Source of the DNA: JADGHX01 sp035760965
GTDB taxonomy: Bacteria; Pseudomonadota; Gammaproteobacteria; Steroidobacterales; Steroidobacteraceae
DNA length: 64,000 bases
Reading direction: 5' to 3'
Assembly: GCA_035760965.1 (NCBI GenBank)
Contig: DASTRY010000007.1
Span: 1 to 64,000 of the forward strand
The notes under the pieces are model-generated. The model saw only the letters and a list, made by a program, of their open reading frames with translations, was not told the origin of the DNA and did not search any database. Numbering within the stretch: position 1 is the stretch's first letter; each line of letters begins with the position of its first letter. Below, piece by piece: positions 33,000 through 42,110 of this stretch. Both the position numbers and the translations under genes were made by a program.

Positions 33000-34142
33000 T
33001 CAGCGCGGATCGCGGTAGATGGCAAAATCCTTGCGGCCGCGCGAGTCGCGCGCCGCACGAAACATGCCGTCGCTATTGAAATCCATCACGATGTCGCCGG
33101 CCCGATCCAGGGCGATGACGCCGCCGGTGGCTTGCATGCCTGCGATCTTCTCGTGAATGACTGCGTGGGCCGCGGCGGCGAGCGAGATTTTCTCATAGGT
33201 CATGAGCGCACAGACATCGTGCGCGACGACGGCGCGAATGAAGAACTCGCCGTCACCCGTCGCCGAGACCGCGCACGTGCGATTGTCCGCGTAAGTCCCG
33301 GCGCCGATGATCGGCGAGTCGCCGATGCGGCCGGCGCGCTTGGCGGTGAGCCCGCCGGTCGAGGTCGCCGCGGCGAGATTGCCGAAGCGGTCGAGCGCGA
33401 CCGCGCCGACCGTTCCCGACGCGCCGATCGGCGCTTTCCCCTTCTCCGCCTTCAGCGCGCGCTCGAGCTGCCGCACGCGCTCATCCGTCCGGAAGTAGCT
33501 GTTCGGCACGAGCGTCATGCCCTGTTCGAGTGCGAACTCCTCCGCGCCCGAGCCCATCAGCATCACGTGGGGTGATTTCTCCATCACCGCACGGGCTAGC
33601 TCGATCGGATTCTTCACGTGCTTCACGCCCGCGACCGCGCCGGCCGCGAGCGTCCTGCCGTCCATGATGGACGCGTCGAGCTCGGCCATCCCATCGCGAT
33701 TGAGCACCGCGCCGCGTCCTGCATTGAAATTCGCGTTGTCCTCGAGCGAGCGCACGACCGCAGTCACCGCGTCGAGGCTCGTGCCGCCCCGCTCGAGCAC
33801 GGCGTAGCCGGCGTCCCGAGCGGCTTCGAGCCCGGCGCGATAGCGGGCTTCGCGGTCCGGCGGCATCTCCGCGCGGTTGATCACGCCCGCGCCGCCGTGA
33901 ACGACGATCGCAAGCAGTGGCGCGTCATCCGCACTGGCCGTGCTCGCGACGAGAAGCAGCAGGAGGCTCGTGAGCAGTGCGAGCGGCGCGCCGCGTGTGG
34001 ATGGCGCTACGCATCGCCTTCGCCTGGACCCGCCAACGCGAGATGCACGGCGCGGCGCGCTCCACTGCGGCGCTTCGTCCCGCGCCATTTGCGAGTCGCG
34101 GCGACGAACGTCGAACGCGGAGAAGTGCTTTACGCACGCCAT
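33000..34142 (-). CDS. Isoaspartyl peptidase / L-asparaginase, predicted exported
   Basis: A paralogue of the neighbouring gene. The mature part starts LAIVVHGGAGVINRAEMP, with the autocleavage Thr in SGTVGAVALDRFG and GRIGDSPIIGAGTYAD after it. In front is a hydrophobic stretch (LALLTSLLLLLVASTASA) that looks like a Sec signal ending ASA. The start is unsure: ATG 34142 has an AGAGG ribosome-binding site but gives a long basic n-region; ATG 34088 is shorter but lacks such a site. It is divergent from pyc across 70 bp. Two adjacent copies with different predicted locations suggest separate pools of isoaspartyl peptides. Confidence 0.85.
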   Translation of the reverse strand: MACVKHFSAFDVRRRDSQMARDEAPQWSAPRRASRVGGSRRRRCVAPSTRGAPLALLTSLLLLLVASTASADDAPLLAIVVHGGAGVINRAEMPPDREARYRAGLEAARDAGYAVLERGGTSLDAVTAVVRSLEDNANFNAGRGAVLNRDGMAELDASIMDGRTLAAGAVAGVKHVKNPIELARAVMEKSPHVMLMGSGAEEFALEQGMTLVPNSYFRTDERVRQLERALKAEKGKAPIGASGTVGAVALDRFGNLAAATSTGGLTAKRAGRIGDSPIIGAGTYADNRTCAVSATGDGEFFIRAVVAHDVCALMTYEKISLAAAAHAVIHEKIAGMQATGGVIALDRAGDIVMDFNSDGMFRAARDSRGRKDFAIYRDPR

Positions 34143-34212
34143 GGTCGCCTCTAATCTGTCCAACGTCCGCCCACCGGACAATCCCGTCACGAATCTTAGA
34201 GTGAAAGCCGCC

Positions 34213-37200
34213 ATGCCGCAGCGGATCCGGAGTGTTTTGGTCGCCAATCGGGGCGAGATCGCAATTCGCGTGATGCGGGCGGCGAACGAGCTCGGCATGC
34301 GCACCGTAGCGATCTACTCGCAGGAGGATCGCTTCTCGCTCCATCGCACCAAAGCGGACGAGGCGTATCTCGTCGGCTGCGACAAGGACCCGGTTGCCGC
34401 GTATCTCGACATCGAGGACATCCTGCGCATCGCGCGCGAAGCGCAGGTCGATGCGATTCATCCCGGTTACGGGTTCCTCGCCGAAAACCCGGAGTTCGCG
34501 GAGGCGTGCGCGCACGCGGGCACCGTCTTCATCGGCCCGACACCGCAGATCATGCGCACGCTGGGCAACAAGGTGTCCGCTCGCAACCTCGCCGTGTCGG
34601 CGAACGTGCCCGTGATGCCGGCGACGGCGCCGCTGCCGGCCGCGATCGAGCAGTGCATGTCCCTCGCGCACGAGATCGGCTACCCGGTGATGCTCAAGGC
34701 GAGCTGGGGCGGTGGCGGGCGCGGGATGCGCGTCGTCGAGAACGATGCACAGCTCGCCGAGCTGCTGCCGGTCGCCCGTCGCGAAGCGAAAGCCGCGTTC
34801 GGCAACGACGAGGTGTATCTGGAAAAGCTCGTCCGCCGCGCGCGGCACGTCGAGGTTCAGATACTCGGCGACCGTCACGGCGGGCTCGTGCATCTCTTCG
34901 AGCGCGATTGCACGGTGCAGCGTCGCAATCAAAAGGTGGTGGAGCGCGCTCCGGCCGTGTTTCTCACGGACGCGCAGCGAGCCGAGCTGTGCGAAGCGGC
35001 GCTCGCCATTGGTCGCGCGGTGCGGTACGTCAATGCGGGCACTGTCGAGTTCCTGCAGGACGCCGATACCGGCAAGCTCTACTTCATCGAGGTGAATCCG
35101 CGCATACAGGTCGAGCACACGGTGACGGAGTGTGCGACCGGCATCGACATTGTGAAGGCGCAAATCCACCTCGCCGCCGGCGCGCGCATCGGCACGCCCG
35201 AAAGCGGTGTTCCGGCGCAAGAAGACATCCGCATCGGCGCGCATGCGCTCCAGTGCCGCGTCACGACCGAGGATCCCGAAAACAACTTCATCCCCGACTA
35301 TGGCGCGATCACCGCGTATCGCAGCCCGGCGGGCTTCGGAATCCGGCTCGATGCGGGCACGGCCTACACCGGCGCCATCATCACGCGGTCGTACGATTCG
35401 CTGCTGGTGAAGGTCACCGCGTGGTCGCCGTCGCCCGAGGAGACGATCGCGCGCATGCATCGCGCGCTCTGGGAGTTCCGCATCCGCGGTGTCGTCACGA
35501 ATCTGCGCTTCTGCGACCAAGTCATCATGCATCCGCGCTTCGCGCGCGGCGATTACACGACGAAGTTCATCGACGAGACGCCGGAGCTCTTCCGCTGGCC
35601 GCGCCGGCGCGACCGCGCGACGCGCGTGCTCAAGTTCATCGGCGATGTCATCGTCAACGGCAATGCGGAAGTGAAGAATCGGGCGCGACCCGAACGACTC
35701 ACGCTTGCGCGCCTGCCCAGCGTCACGCTGCCGCCGCCTGCGCCCGGCACGAAGCAGAAGCTCGACGAGCTCGGCCCCGAGCGTTTCGCCCAATGGATGC
35801 TCGAGGAGCCGCGCGTGCTGCTCACGGACACCACCATGCGTGACGCGCACCAATCCCTGCTCGCGACGCGCATGCGCTCGCTCGACCTCACGGCCATTGC
35901 ACCGCGCTACGCGAGCCTGCTGCCGCAGCTGTTTTCGATGGAGTGCTGGGGCGGCGCGACGTTCGACGTCGCGATGCGCTTTCTGAAGGAAGACCCGTGG
36001 CAGCGCCTCGTGGAGCTGCGCGAACGCATGCCGAACCTGCTCTTGCAGATGCTGCTGCGATCGGCAAACGCCGTCGGCTACACCAACTATCCGGACAACG
36101 TCGTGCGCTTCTTCGTAAAGCGCGCCGCCGAGCGCGGCATCGATCTGTTTCGCATCTTCGACTCGCTGAACTGGGTCGAGAACATGCGCGTCGCCATCGA
36201 TGCGGTGCTCGAGTCCGGGCGGCTGTGCGAGGCGGCGATCTGCTACACGGGCAATCTCAGCGATCCGCACGAGAAGAAATACACGCTCGATTACTACCTA
36301 CGGATGGCGCGCGAGCTGAAGCAAGCGGGCACACACATTCTGGGTATCAAGGACATGGCAGGCCTCTGCCGCCCGCGCGCCGCGTACACGCTGGTGAAGA
36401 CCCTGAAGGAAGAGGTGGGTCTACCGGTGCACTTCCATACGCACGACACGAGCGGCATCGCGGCCGCGAGCGTGCTCGCCGCGATCGAGGCCGGCGCCGA
36501 CGCGGTCGATGGCGCGATGGATGCGATGAGCGGCCTCACCTCGCAGCCGAATCTCGGCTCGCTCGTCGAGGCGCTGCGGTTCGGGCCGCGCGATACCGGC
36601 ATCGATCCGGCGAACCTGCGCCTGATCTCGTCGTATTGGGAGCAGGTGAGGCGGCTGTACGCCGTGTTCGAGAGCGACATTCGTTCGGGAACGTCCGACG
36701 TCTATGTGCACGGCATGCCCGGCGGGCAGTACACGAACCTGCGCGAGCAAGCGCGCGCGCTCGGCATCGACGATGCGCGCTGGCCCGAGGTGGCGCAGGC
36801 CTACGCCGATGTGAACGAGATGTTCGGCGATATCGTGAAGGTCACGCCGACCTCCAAGGTCGTTGGTGACATGGCGTTGCTCATGGTGACGAGCGGAATC
36901 TCGAAGGAGAAGGTGCTCGATCCGAACGCAGAGATCGCGTTTCCGGAATCCGTGGTGCAGCTCTTTCGCGGCGATCTCGGGCAGCCGCCCGGTGGGTTCC
37001 CTCAGGAGCTCCAGCGCAAAGTATTGAAAGGCGCGAAGCCGCTCGCGCAGCGGCCGGGCGCCGCGCTGCCACCCGTGGACCTCGCCGCGGAGCGCGAACG
37101 CATTCAGAAGACGCTTTCCCGTCCAGTGACGGACGACGATCTCGCCTCGTATCTGATGTATCCGAAGGTATGGCTCGAATACATCGAGGAACGGATTCAA

Positions 37201-37659
37201 TACGGCGACCTCTCGATCTTGCCGACGCCGGTTTTCTTCTACGGCATGGAGCCGGGGCAGGAGATCACGGTCGACCTCGAACGCGGCAAGACGCTGATCG
37301 TGCGGTACGTCGCCACCAGCGAGACGCACGAAGACGGGACGCGCACCGTGTTTTTCGAGCTGAACGGCCAACCCCGGTCGGTGCGCGTGTTCGATCGCAG
37401 CCAGGTGCCGAAGCGGCCGCCGCAGCGGAAGGCGGAGCTGGGGAATGGCAAGCATGTCGGAGCGCCCATGCCCGGCGTCGTTGCCACGGTGAGCGTGGCG
37501 GTCGGTCAGAAAGTCGCGCGCGGCGATCTGCTCGTGACTCTCGAGGCGATGAAGATGGAGACGGCGGTGCGCGCGGACGCCGACGGGCACGTGGCCGAAG
37601 TGCTCGCACGGCCGAAGATGCGCGTCGACGCGAAGGATTTGCTGCTCGTGTTTGCTTAG
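34213..37659 (+). CDS. pyc: Pyruvate carboxylase, single chain
   Basis: A 1148-residue biotin enzyme that makes oxaloacetate from pyruvate, bicarbonate and ATP. In order: biotin carboxylase (VLVANRGEIAIRV; GWGGGGRGM-like loop SWGGGGRGM; FIEVNPRIQVEHTVTE), carboxyltransferase (LLTDTTMRDAHQSLLATR; GIKDMAGLCRP; FHTHDTSG), an allosteric/linker region, and a biotin carrier domain with the biotinylated lysine in EAMKMET near the C-terminus. All domains are complete. ATG 34213 fits the family N-terminus; a GTG at 34201 is possible. It is divergent from the exported isoaspartyl peptidase. Role: replenishing the TCA cycle. Confidence 0.96.
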   Translation: MPQRIRSVLVANRGEIAIRVMRAANELGMRTVAIYSQEDRFSLHRTKADEAYLVGCDKDPVAAYLDIEDILRIAREAQVDAIHPGYGFLAENPEFAEACAHAGTVFIGPTPQIMRTLGNKVSARNLAVSANVPVMPATAPLPAAIEQCMSLAHEIGYPVMLKASWGGGGRGMRVVENDAQLAELLPVARREAKAAFGNDEVYLEKLVRRARHVEVQILGDRHGGLVHLFERDCTVQRRNQKVVERAPAVFLTDAQRAELCEAALAIGRAVRYVNAGTVEFLQDADTGKLYFIEVNPRIQVEHTVTECATGIDIVKAQIHLAAGARIGTPESGVPAQEDIRIGAHALQCRVTTEDPENNFIPDYGAITAYRSPAGFGIRLDAGTAYTGAIITRSYDSLLVKVTAWSPSPEETIARMHRALWEFRIRGVVTNLRFCDQVIMHPRFARGDYTTKFIDETPELFRWPRRRDRATRVLKFIGDVIVNGNAEVKNRARPERLTLARLPSVTLPPPAPGTKQKLDELGPERFAQWMLEEPRVLLTDTTMRDAHQSLLATRMRSLDLTAIAPRYASLLPQLFSMECWGGATFDVAMRFLKEDPWQRLVELRERMPNLLLQMLLRSANAVGYTNYPDNVVRFFVKRAAERGIDLFRIFDSLNWVENMRVAIDAVLESGRLCEAAICYTGNLSDPHEKKYTLDYYLRMARELKQAGTHILGIKDMAGLCRPRAAYTLVKTLKEEVGLPVHFHTHDTSGIAAASVLAAIEAGADAVDGAMDAMSGLTSQPNLGSLVEALRFGPRDTGIDPANLRLISSYWEQVRRLYAVFESDIRSGTSDVYVHGMPGGQYTNLREQARALGIDDARWPEVAQAYADVNEMFGDIVKVTPTSKVVGDMALLMVTSGISKEKVLDPNAEIAFPESVVQLFRGDLGQPPGGFPQELQRKVLKGAKPLAQRPGAALPPVDLAAERERIQKTLSRPVTDDDLASYLMYPKVWLEYIEERIQYGDLSILPTPVFFYGMEPGQEITVDLERGKTLIVRYVATSETHEDGTRTVFFELNGQPRSVRVFDRSQVPKRPPQRKAELGNGKHVGAPMPGVVATVSVAVGQKVARGDLLVTLEAMKMETAVRADADGHVAEVLARPKMRVDAKDLLLVFA

Positions 37660-37675
37660 CCGCGCCGAGGCGCGG
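37660..37675. other. GC-rich hairpin immediately after pyc
   Basis: CCGCGC pairs with GCGCGG around CGAG directly after the pyc stop. No U-tract follows. The rest of the 265-bp gap to the metalloprotease has no gene I can support, although one minus-strand frame looks protein-like (see findings). Confidence 0.35.
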
Positions 37676-37924
37676 AGGTGTTCGGCAAACCCGGCCGCGA
37701 GCACGATTTCGTCGAGCACGGAAGCCGCGGATCTGTTCTGAGAGGCCCGCTCGCGAACACGAGCTTCACGTCGTCGAGCTGAACCCCGGCGCCCCGCTCC
37801 TCGTCGCCGTCGATCCGCGACGGCTCCTCGAACATCGACACCAACGTGTCGGTAAGCACGATCTTCTCCGTGCAACCCTTTGCCCTCGCGTGACGGACGA
37901 GGGCGGGTGAATCTACGTGCGCCG

Positions 37925-39703
37925 TCAGGTCGATCGAAGCGAGCGTGCGCGCTCGGTCCGGACCGCGATCCGACGCGCGGCAACGCGCCGGAATCGACTG
38001 AAACCGGGCCAGCACCTCAGACCGAGAGCCGCGATCAGCAGTGCCAATGCGGCGAGGTCGATGCGTCCTCCACCTCCTCCGCCACCGCCCCCGTTCGTGG
38101 ACCCGCTCGTCGGCGGCGGATTCGGGCTCGCCACCGGATTGCCCGATGCGGAAATCGTGATCGTTCCCGCATCGTTGCTGGCGTTCGAATCGTTCGCCGA
38201 ATCGAGCTGGAGGGCCACGGTCACCGAGCCGTTTTCCGTCGCGGTGAGATTCATGTCGACCTGCCGCGTGTCGCCCGCCGCCAGCGTGCCGAGCGTGCAC
38301 GTCGCGGTTCCGGCTCCCGACGTGCAGGTGCCACCGTTCGCGGTCACCGACGCGATCGTCACGGTCGTCGGCAGGGTCGCCGTGACACTCACCGCATTGG
38401 ACGCGTCGTCCCCGAATGCACGCACGAGGAAGGAGGCGACGAACGCCGTGCCCGTCTGCGCCTGCAACGACGGCGTGCCGATCTCGAGACCCGCATCGGG
38501 CGGGTGGTAAGCCGTCAAGCAGCGCGAGTTGTTGATGTACGGCTGCATCTGCGCAACGCTGCACGCCGAAAACTGATCGCTGCCGTTCAGCCGCGGCGCC
38601 ATCAGAAACGTCTGCGGGGTGCTCTGACAGGCGCCGGTCTCGCCGTCGTGCGGAGCGCCGAAGTTGTGCCCGATCTCGTGCGCCGCGATGAGCGCCGACT
38701 GCGTCGTCGAGCGGCGTCCCTCCGACAGACTCGCCGCATTCGCGCCATCGCACACCGAACCGATGTACGCGATCCCGACCGTGTCGCCGCTGAGATCGCG
38801 ACCCGTCATCAAATGCGTCAAGCCGAGCGCGAGTTGTGCCGGTGATCCGGCGCGATAGGAACGCAGCTCCGTCAGCAGGTCCGCCGGGACCGACTTGGTG
38901 AAGGGATCGTTCGCATCGCGCAGGATCTGCGTGGAGGCCAGCGACACCTTCACACCGAGCTGCGAGGTGAAGATGCCATCCACGATGTTCATGCGCGCAA
39001 TCACCGCATCCTCGGCGGTGCCGGTGCTGCCGGAGGCGAAGAGGTTGGCGAACTCGAAATCGCCGACGACGCCGACACGTACCTGCTTCGAGGCACTGAG
39101 CTCGGCAGTGGCCGCTTGCGCCTGCAACTCGTGCGACAGACTCGCAAACGCTTCCGCGGCCGTCGCGGGCCCGCTCGCGCGCACGACCTCGCACGACATC
39201 TGATCGACTGGCAGCAGCGCGTCGTCCAGCCGGTAAACCACCGGCGCGGCGCCGGAAACCGTGAGCGGCTCGACGGTGACATCGGCGATATCCGCCGCGG
39301 GCTCGATCGCGTAGAGCGACTGCCCATCGAAGATCATCCCGCGCCAGCCGCTCGAGCTGCGCGTGATGCGCACCCACGAGCGCGCGATGCCATCGACGGT
39401 TCCCTGCAACGGCATCGTCGTCGTGTTTCCGGCGCGCACCGCTCTGCGAATGCGCTCGTTCGGCGTGACGGACAGCTCGAACCTGCGTCCGTACGCCTCG
39501 AAGCTCACATGCTCGGGTGCCCCGACGCGCGCGGTGCTCGCGATCTGCACGGCCTCGTGATGCATGACGCGAAACTCGTGCGCGGCGGCCGTCGCGACGT
39601 GCGGAAGCGCAAGAGCAACGAACGCGGCCGGCGTCAGGCGAAACGATCCGCGACCGGAGTGCTTGCAGCCGAGCTCCGCGCCAAGAGGCAACTGACTTAG
39701 CAT
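37925..39703 (-). CDS. Exported zinc metalloprotease with GlyGly-CTERM-like tail
   Basis: A 592-residue protein of the metzincin/reprolysin type. A signal region ends near HVATAAA. The zinc motif HEIGHNFGAPHD (His342, Glu343, His346, His352) and Met-turn FLMAP (Met368) define the catalytic domain, with cysteine-rich flanks. Residues about 400-520 form a DUF11/CARDB-like beta domain (VSVTATLPTTVTIASV). The tail has nine glycines, one transmembrane helix (IDLAALALLIAALGLR) and a basic end, the pattern of GlyGly-CTERM sorting signals cut by rhombosortase. A second-stage anchoring or release at the surface is inference. No rhombosortase gene is in the window. Confidence 0.85.
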   Translation of the reverse strand: MLSQLPLGAELGCKHSGRGSFRLTPAAFVALALPHVATAAAHEFRVMHHEAVQIASTARVGAPEHVSFEAYGRRFELSVTPNERIRRAVRAGNTTTMPLQGTVDGIARSWVRITRSSSGWRGMIFDGQSLYAIEPAADIADVTVEPLTVSGAAPVVYRLDDALLPVDQMSCEVVRASGPATAAEAFASLSHELQAQAATAELSASKQVRVGVVGDFEFANLFASGSTGTAEDAVIARMNIVDGIFTSQLGVKVSLASTQILRDANDPFTKSVPADLLTELRSYRAGSPAQLALGLTHLMTGRDLSGDTVGIAYIGSVCDGANAASLSEGRRSTTQSALIAAHEIGHNFGAPHDGETGACQSTPQTFLMAPRLNGSDQFSACSVAQMQPYINNSRCLTAYHPPDAGLEIGTPSLQAQTGTAFVASFLVRAFGDDASNAVSVTATLPTTVTIASVTANGGTCTSGAGTATCTLGTLAAGDTRQVDMNLTATENGSVTVALQLDSANDSNASNDAGTITISASGNPVASPNPPPTSGSTNGGGGGGGGGRIDLAALALLIAALGLRCWPGFSRFRRVAARRIAVRTERARSLRST

Positions 39704-39824
39704 CGTTCGTTGATTCTTGTGTCCCCCGAGGTCAGCCGCTTTGTAGCGGAGGTCGCTCGCGACGGCCCTCGTGCGTGTCACATTCCTGCGGCTCGATCGG
39801 CGCATATCACGGCGCCGTCTCCGC

Positions 39825-41054
39825 TTACAGACAGTCCTTGAGCGCAACGGCGGGGTCAGCCAGCTTGGCAGGATCGGGGCGCGCGCGGGCCGCAACGAGC
39901 TTGCGCGCCGCCATCTGATCCTTCGGGTTGTTGACGGTATCCACCGCGATGATCTCGCCGCGGAACAAGTAGCACGCGGCAAACGACCGCGCCGCCGGAG
40001 AGCCCCGGATGACGATCGAGTCGAATCCGGTGCTGACGCCGATGATGATCATCTTCAGGTCGTATTGATCGGACCAGAACCAGGGCACCTTGTCGTGTGG
40101 CGTGGGAATGCCCAGCATGTTCAGTGCCGCGCTCGCCCCCTGCTCGAAGGCGTTGTCGACGGACTCGAGCCGCATGCGGCGGCCGTAGTGGATGCTGGGA
40201 TGATTCGTGCAGTCGCCCGCCGCGAAAATGTGCGGATCGCTCGTGCGGCAGTGCTGGTCGACGACGATGCCGTTCTCGCAGTCGAGGCCCGCGTCGCGCG
40301 CGAGCTGGTCCTCGGGGACGACTCCAATGCCGGCGACCACGAGGTCCGCCGGATACTCGGAGCCGTCGGCACACAGCACCGCGCGCACGCGTGCGCCCGG
40401 GCCGTGGCCTGTGCCGTGCAGCGCCTCGACGCGCGCATTACACACGATGCGCACACCGTGCTTCGCGTGCTCGGCCTGATAGAAGGCGGACACCTCCTCG
40501 CAAGTGACGCGATTCATCACGCGATCCGCCATTTCCAGCACCGTCACTTCCAAGCCCTGCTCGCGCGCGGTCGCCGCCACCTCGAGACCAATGTAGCCGC
40601 CGCCGACGATCACGAGCCGCTTGCCCGTCACGAAATCCGGACGGATGCGCGCGACATCGCCGATGGTCCTCAAATAATGAACGCCGGCCAGATTGGCTCC
40701 CGGCGTGACCATCCGGCGCGGCGTGCTGCCCGTCGTGAGGAGCAGGAGGTCGTAGCCGACGCTCTGCCCATCGTCCAGTCGCACCGAACGGCGTTCGCGG
40801 TCGATGAGCTCGGCGCGCCGGCCGAGCCGGGTCTCGACGCCGTGCTCCGCATAAAAGTGCGCGGGCCGGATGAGCAGCCGCTCCATCTCGAGCGCGCCCG
40901 AGAGGTACTTCTTCGAGAGGGGCGGGCGCTGATAGGGCAGATGGGGCTCCGCTCCGACGAGGGTCAGCGTGCCTTTGAAGCCCTTCTTGCGCAGCGTGTC
41001 GATGGCTTGCGCGGCGGCCTGTCCGGCGCCGACGATCAGGATGCGGTCGACCAT
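39825..41054 (-). CDS. FAD/NAD(P)-dependent ferredoxin reductase-like protein
   Basis: A 409-residue flavoprotein of the putidaredoxin/rhodocoxin reductase group. The N-terminal FAD site is ILIVGAGQAAAQAI, the family segment PYQRPPLSKKYL follows, the NAD(P) site is LVIVGGGYIGLEVAATA, and the second FAD motif is HIFAAGDCTNH. The C-terminal domain contains PWFWSDQYDLKMIIIG, typical of this group. These enzymes pass electrons from NADH to a [2Fe-2S] ferredoxin serving cytochromes P450 or ring oxygenases; neither is next to it here. The start at 41054 (MVDRILIVG) matches homologues, although two further ATGs lie upstream in frame. Confidence 0.88.
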   Translation of the reverse strand: MVDRILIVGAGQAAAQAIDTLRKKGFKGTLTLVGAEPHLPYQRPPLSKKYLSGALEMERLLIRPAHFYAEHGVETRLGRRAELIDRERRSVRLDDGQSVGYDLLLLTTGSTPRRMVTPGANLAGVHYLRTIGDVARIRPDFVTGKRLVIVGGGYIGLEVAATAREQGLEVTVLEMADRVMNRVTCEEVSAFYQAEHAKHGVRIVCNARVEALHGTGHGPGARVRAVLCADGSEYPADLVVAGIGVVPEDQLARDAGLDCENGIVVDQHCRTSDPHIFAAGDCTNHPSIHYGRRMRLESVDNAFEQGASAALNMLGIPTPHDKVPWFWSDQYDLKMIIIGVSTGFDSIVIRGSPAARSFAACYLFRGEIIAVDTVNNPKDQMAARKLVAARARPDPAKLADPAVALKDCL

Positions 41055-41212
41055 AGTCGCGAGCATAGCCCAGGGTCGGGACCCGGCGCCCGCACCAGAA
41101 GCGAGCAAGAAGATGGGTCACGCGCTCTGCGATGGTGCAGCGTGAGCTCGAGGCGGCGTATCATCGCCGCGAAACTCCGTGATTTCTCTAAACGCCGCGT
41201 CCGCTGTGCCGG

Positions 41213-41228
41213 TGGCACGAATACTGCA
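41213..41228 (+). promoter_or_regulatory. Sigma-54 promoter upstream of the PII gene
   Basis: TGGCACGAATACTGCA has GG at 41214-41215 and GC at 41226-41227 separated by exactly 10 bp, matching the -24/-12 consensus with one mismatch. It lies 94 bp before the PII start codon. A GGTGCA half-site at about 41133-41140 could be part of an NtrC site, but I could not find a full palindrome. Confidence 0.8.
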
Positions 41229-41322
41229 AAATGCCGGTGCCTGAATAGGTGCCGCACAGGCAGCGCCTGCCAGCCCAACACACTGAATTCAATAAGGCCA
41301 AGACCCGAACGGGAGCTCGCTC

Positions 41323-41661
41323 ATGAAACTGGTCACCGCGATCATCAAGCCCTTCAAGCTGGACGACGTGCGCGCCGCGCTGTCCGATATCGGCGTATCG
41401 GGCATGACCGTCACGGAAGTGAAAGGCTTCGGCCGCCAGCGCGGTCACACCGAGCTCTATCGGGGGGCCGAGTACGTCGTCGATTTCGTTCCGAAGACCA
41501 AGATCGAAGTGGCCGTGCGGAGCGATCTGGCCGATCAAGTCGTCGAAGCGATTCTGAAGTCGTCGAAGACCGGCAAGGTCGGCGACGGCAAGATCTTCAT
41601 CACCGACATCGAGCGCGTCATTCGCATCCGCACGGGCGAAACGGACGACGCCGCGCTGTAG
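41323..41661 (+). CDS. glnK: Nitrogen regulatory PII protein
   Basis: A 112-residue PII signal protein. The start MKLVTAIIKPFKLDDVR and the T-loop with the uridylylated Tyr51 (RGAEYVVDF) are present, as is the nucleotide-binding segment VGDGKIFITDIE. PII senses 2-oxoglutarate and ADP/ATP and controls glutamine synthetase adenylylation and NtrB. No amtB follows, which would be typical of glnK, but the sigma-54 promoter suggests nitrogen-limited expression like glnK. GlnB versus GlnK cannot be decided from sequence alone. Confidence 0.93.
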   Translation: MKLVTAIIKPFKLDDVRAALSDIGVSGMTVTEVKGFGRQRGHTELYRGAEYVVDFVPKTKIEVAVRSDLADQVVEAILKSSKTGKVGDGKIFITDIERVIRIRTGETDDAAL

Positions 41662-41729
41662 CCGGCCGTCCTGCGTCGGGGCCGGCAAAAGCCGCGCCTT
41701 TTGCCGGCCGGACGCCCTAGACTGCGCGC

Positions 41730-42110
41730 ATGAGTGACGACCAAGCCCTGCGCGACATCGCCGGCGAGCTGCACCTCGGCCACGCTCGCCGCCACATCTT
41801 CCTGTGCACCCATGGTGATTGCTCACCCGCCGAGCTCGCCCTCGAGTCGTGGAAATTCCTCAAGAGGCGGCTGAAGGAGCTGGGGCTCGTGGATACCGAC
41901 CACGGCGTTCTGCGGACCAAGGCCGACTGCCTCCGCATCTGCCAGGGCGGACCGATCGCGGTCGTGTACCCCGAGGGCACGTGGTACCGGAACTGCACGC
42001 CGGACAATCTCGAGCGAATCATCCAGCAGCACCTGATCGGCGGCCGCGTGGTCGACGATCTGGCCTTCGTGCGGGCGCCGTTGCTGGAGTCGGTGCGCGA
42101 CGCGACCTAG
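41730..42110 (+). CDS. Thioredoxin-like [2Fe-2S] ferredoxin
   Basis: A 126-residue protein with the thioredoxin-like ferredoxin pattern: HIFLCTHGDCSP early (two Cys), then ADCLRICQGGPIAVVYPEGTWY (two Cys) spaced as in the 2Fe-2S thioredoxin-like family (NuoE C-terminal fold, CbiW-like). It is probably a small cytoplasmic electron carrier or a cobalt/iron-sulfur helper. It lies 68 bp after the PII gene in the same direction, and its stop codon overlaps the stop of the convergent GGDEF/EAL gene. Confidence 0.82.
   Translation: MSDDQALRDIAGELHLGHARRHIFLCTHGDCSPAELALESWKFLKRRLKELGLVDTDHGVLRTKADCLRICQGGPIAVVYPEGTWYRNCTPDNLERIIQQHLIGGRVVDDLAFVRAPLLESVRDAT

Noticed and set aside
33925..36270. A 781-codon open frame on the strand opposite pyc
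   Set aside because: It is a shadow of the pyruvate carboxylase frame in a GC-rich genome; its product is Arg/His/Ala-rich with no family pattern, while pyc has complete domains.
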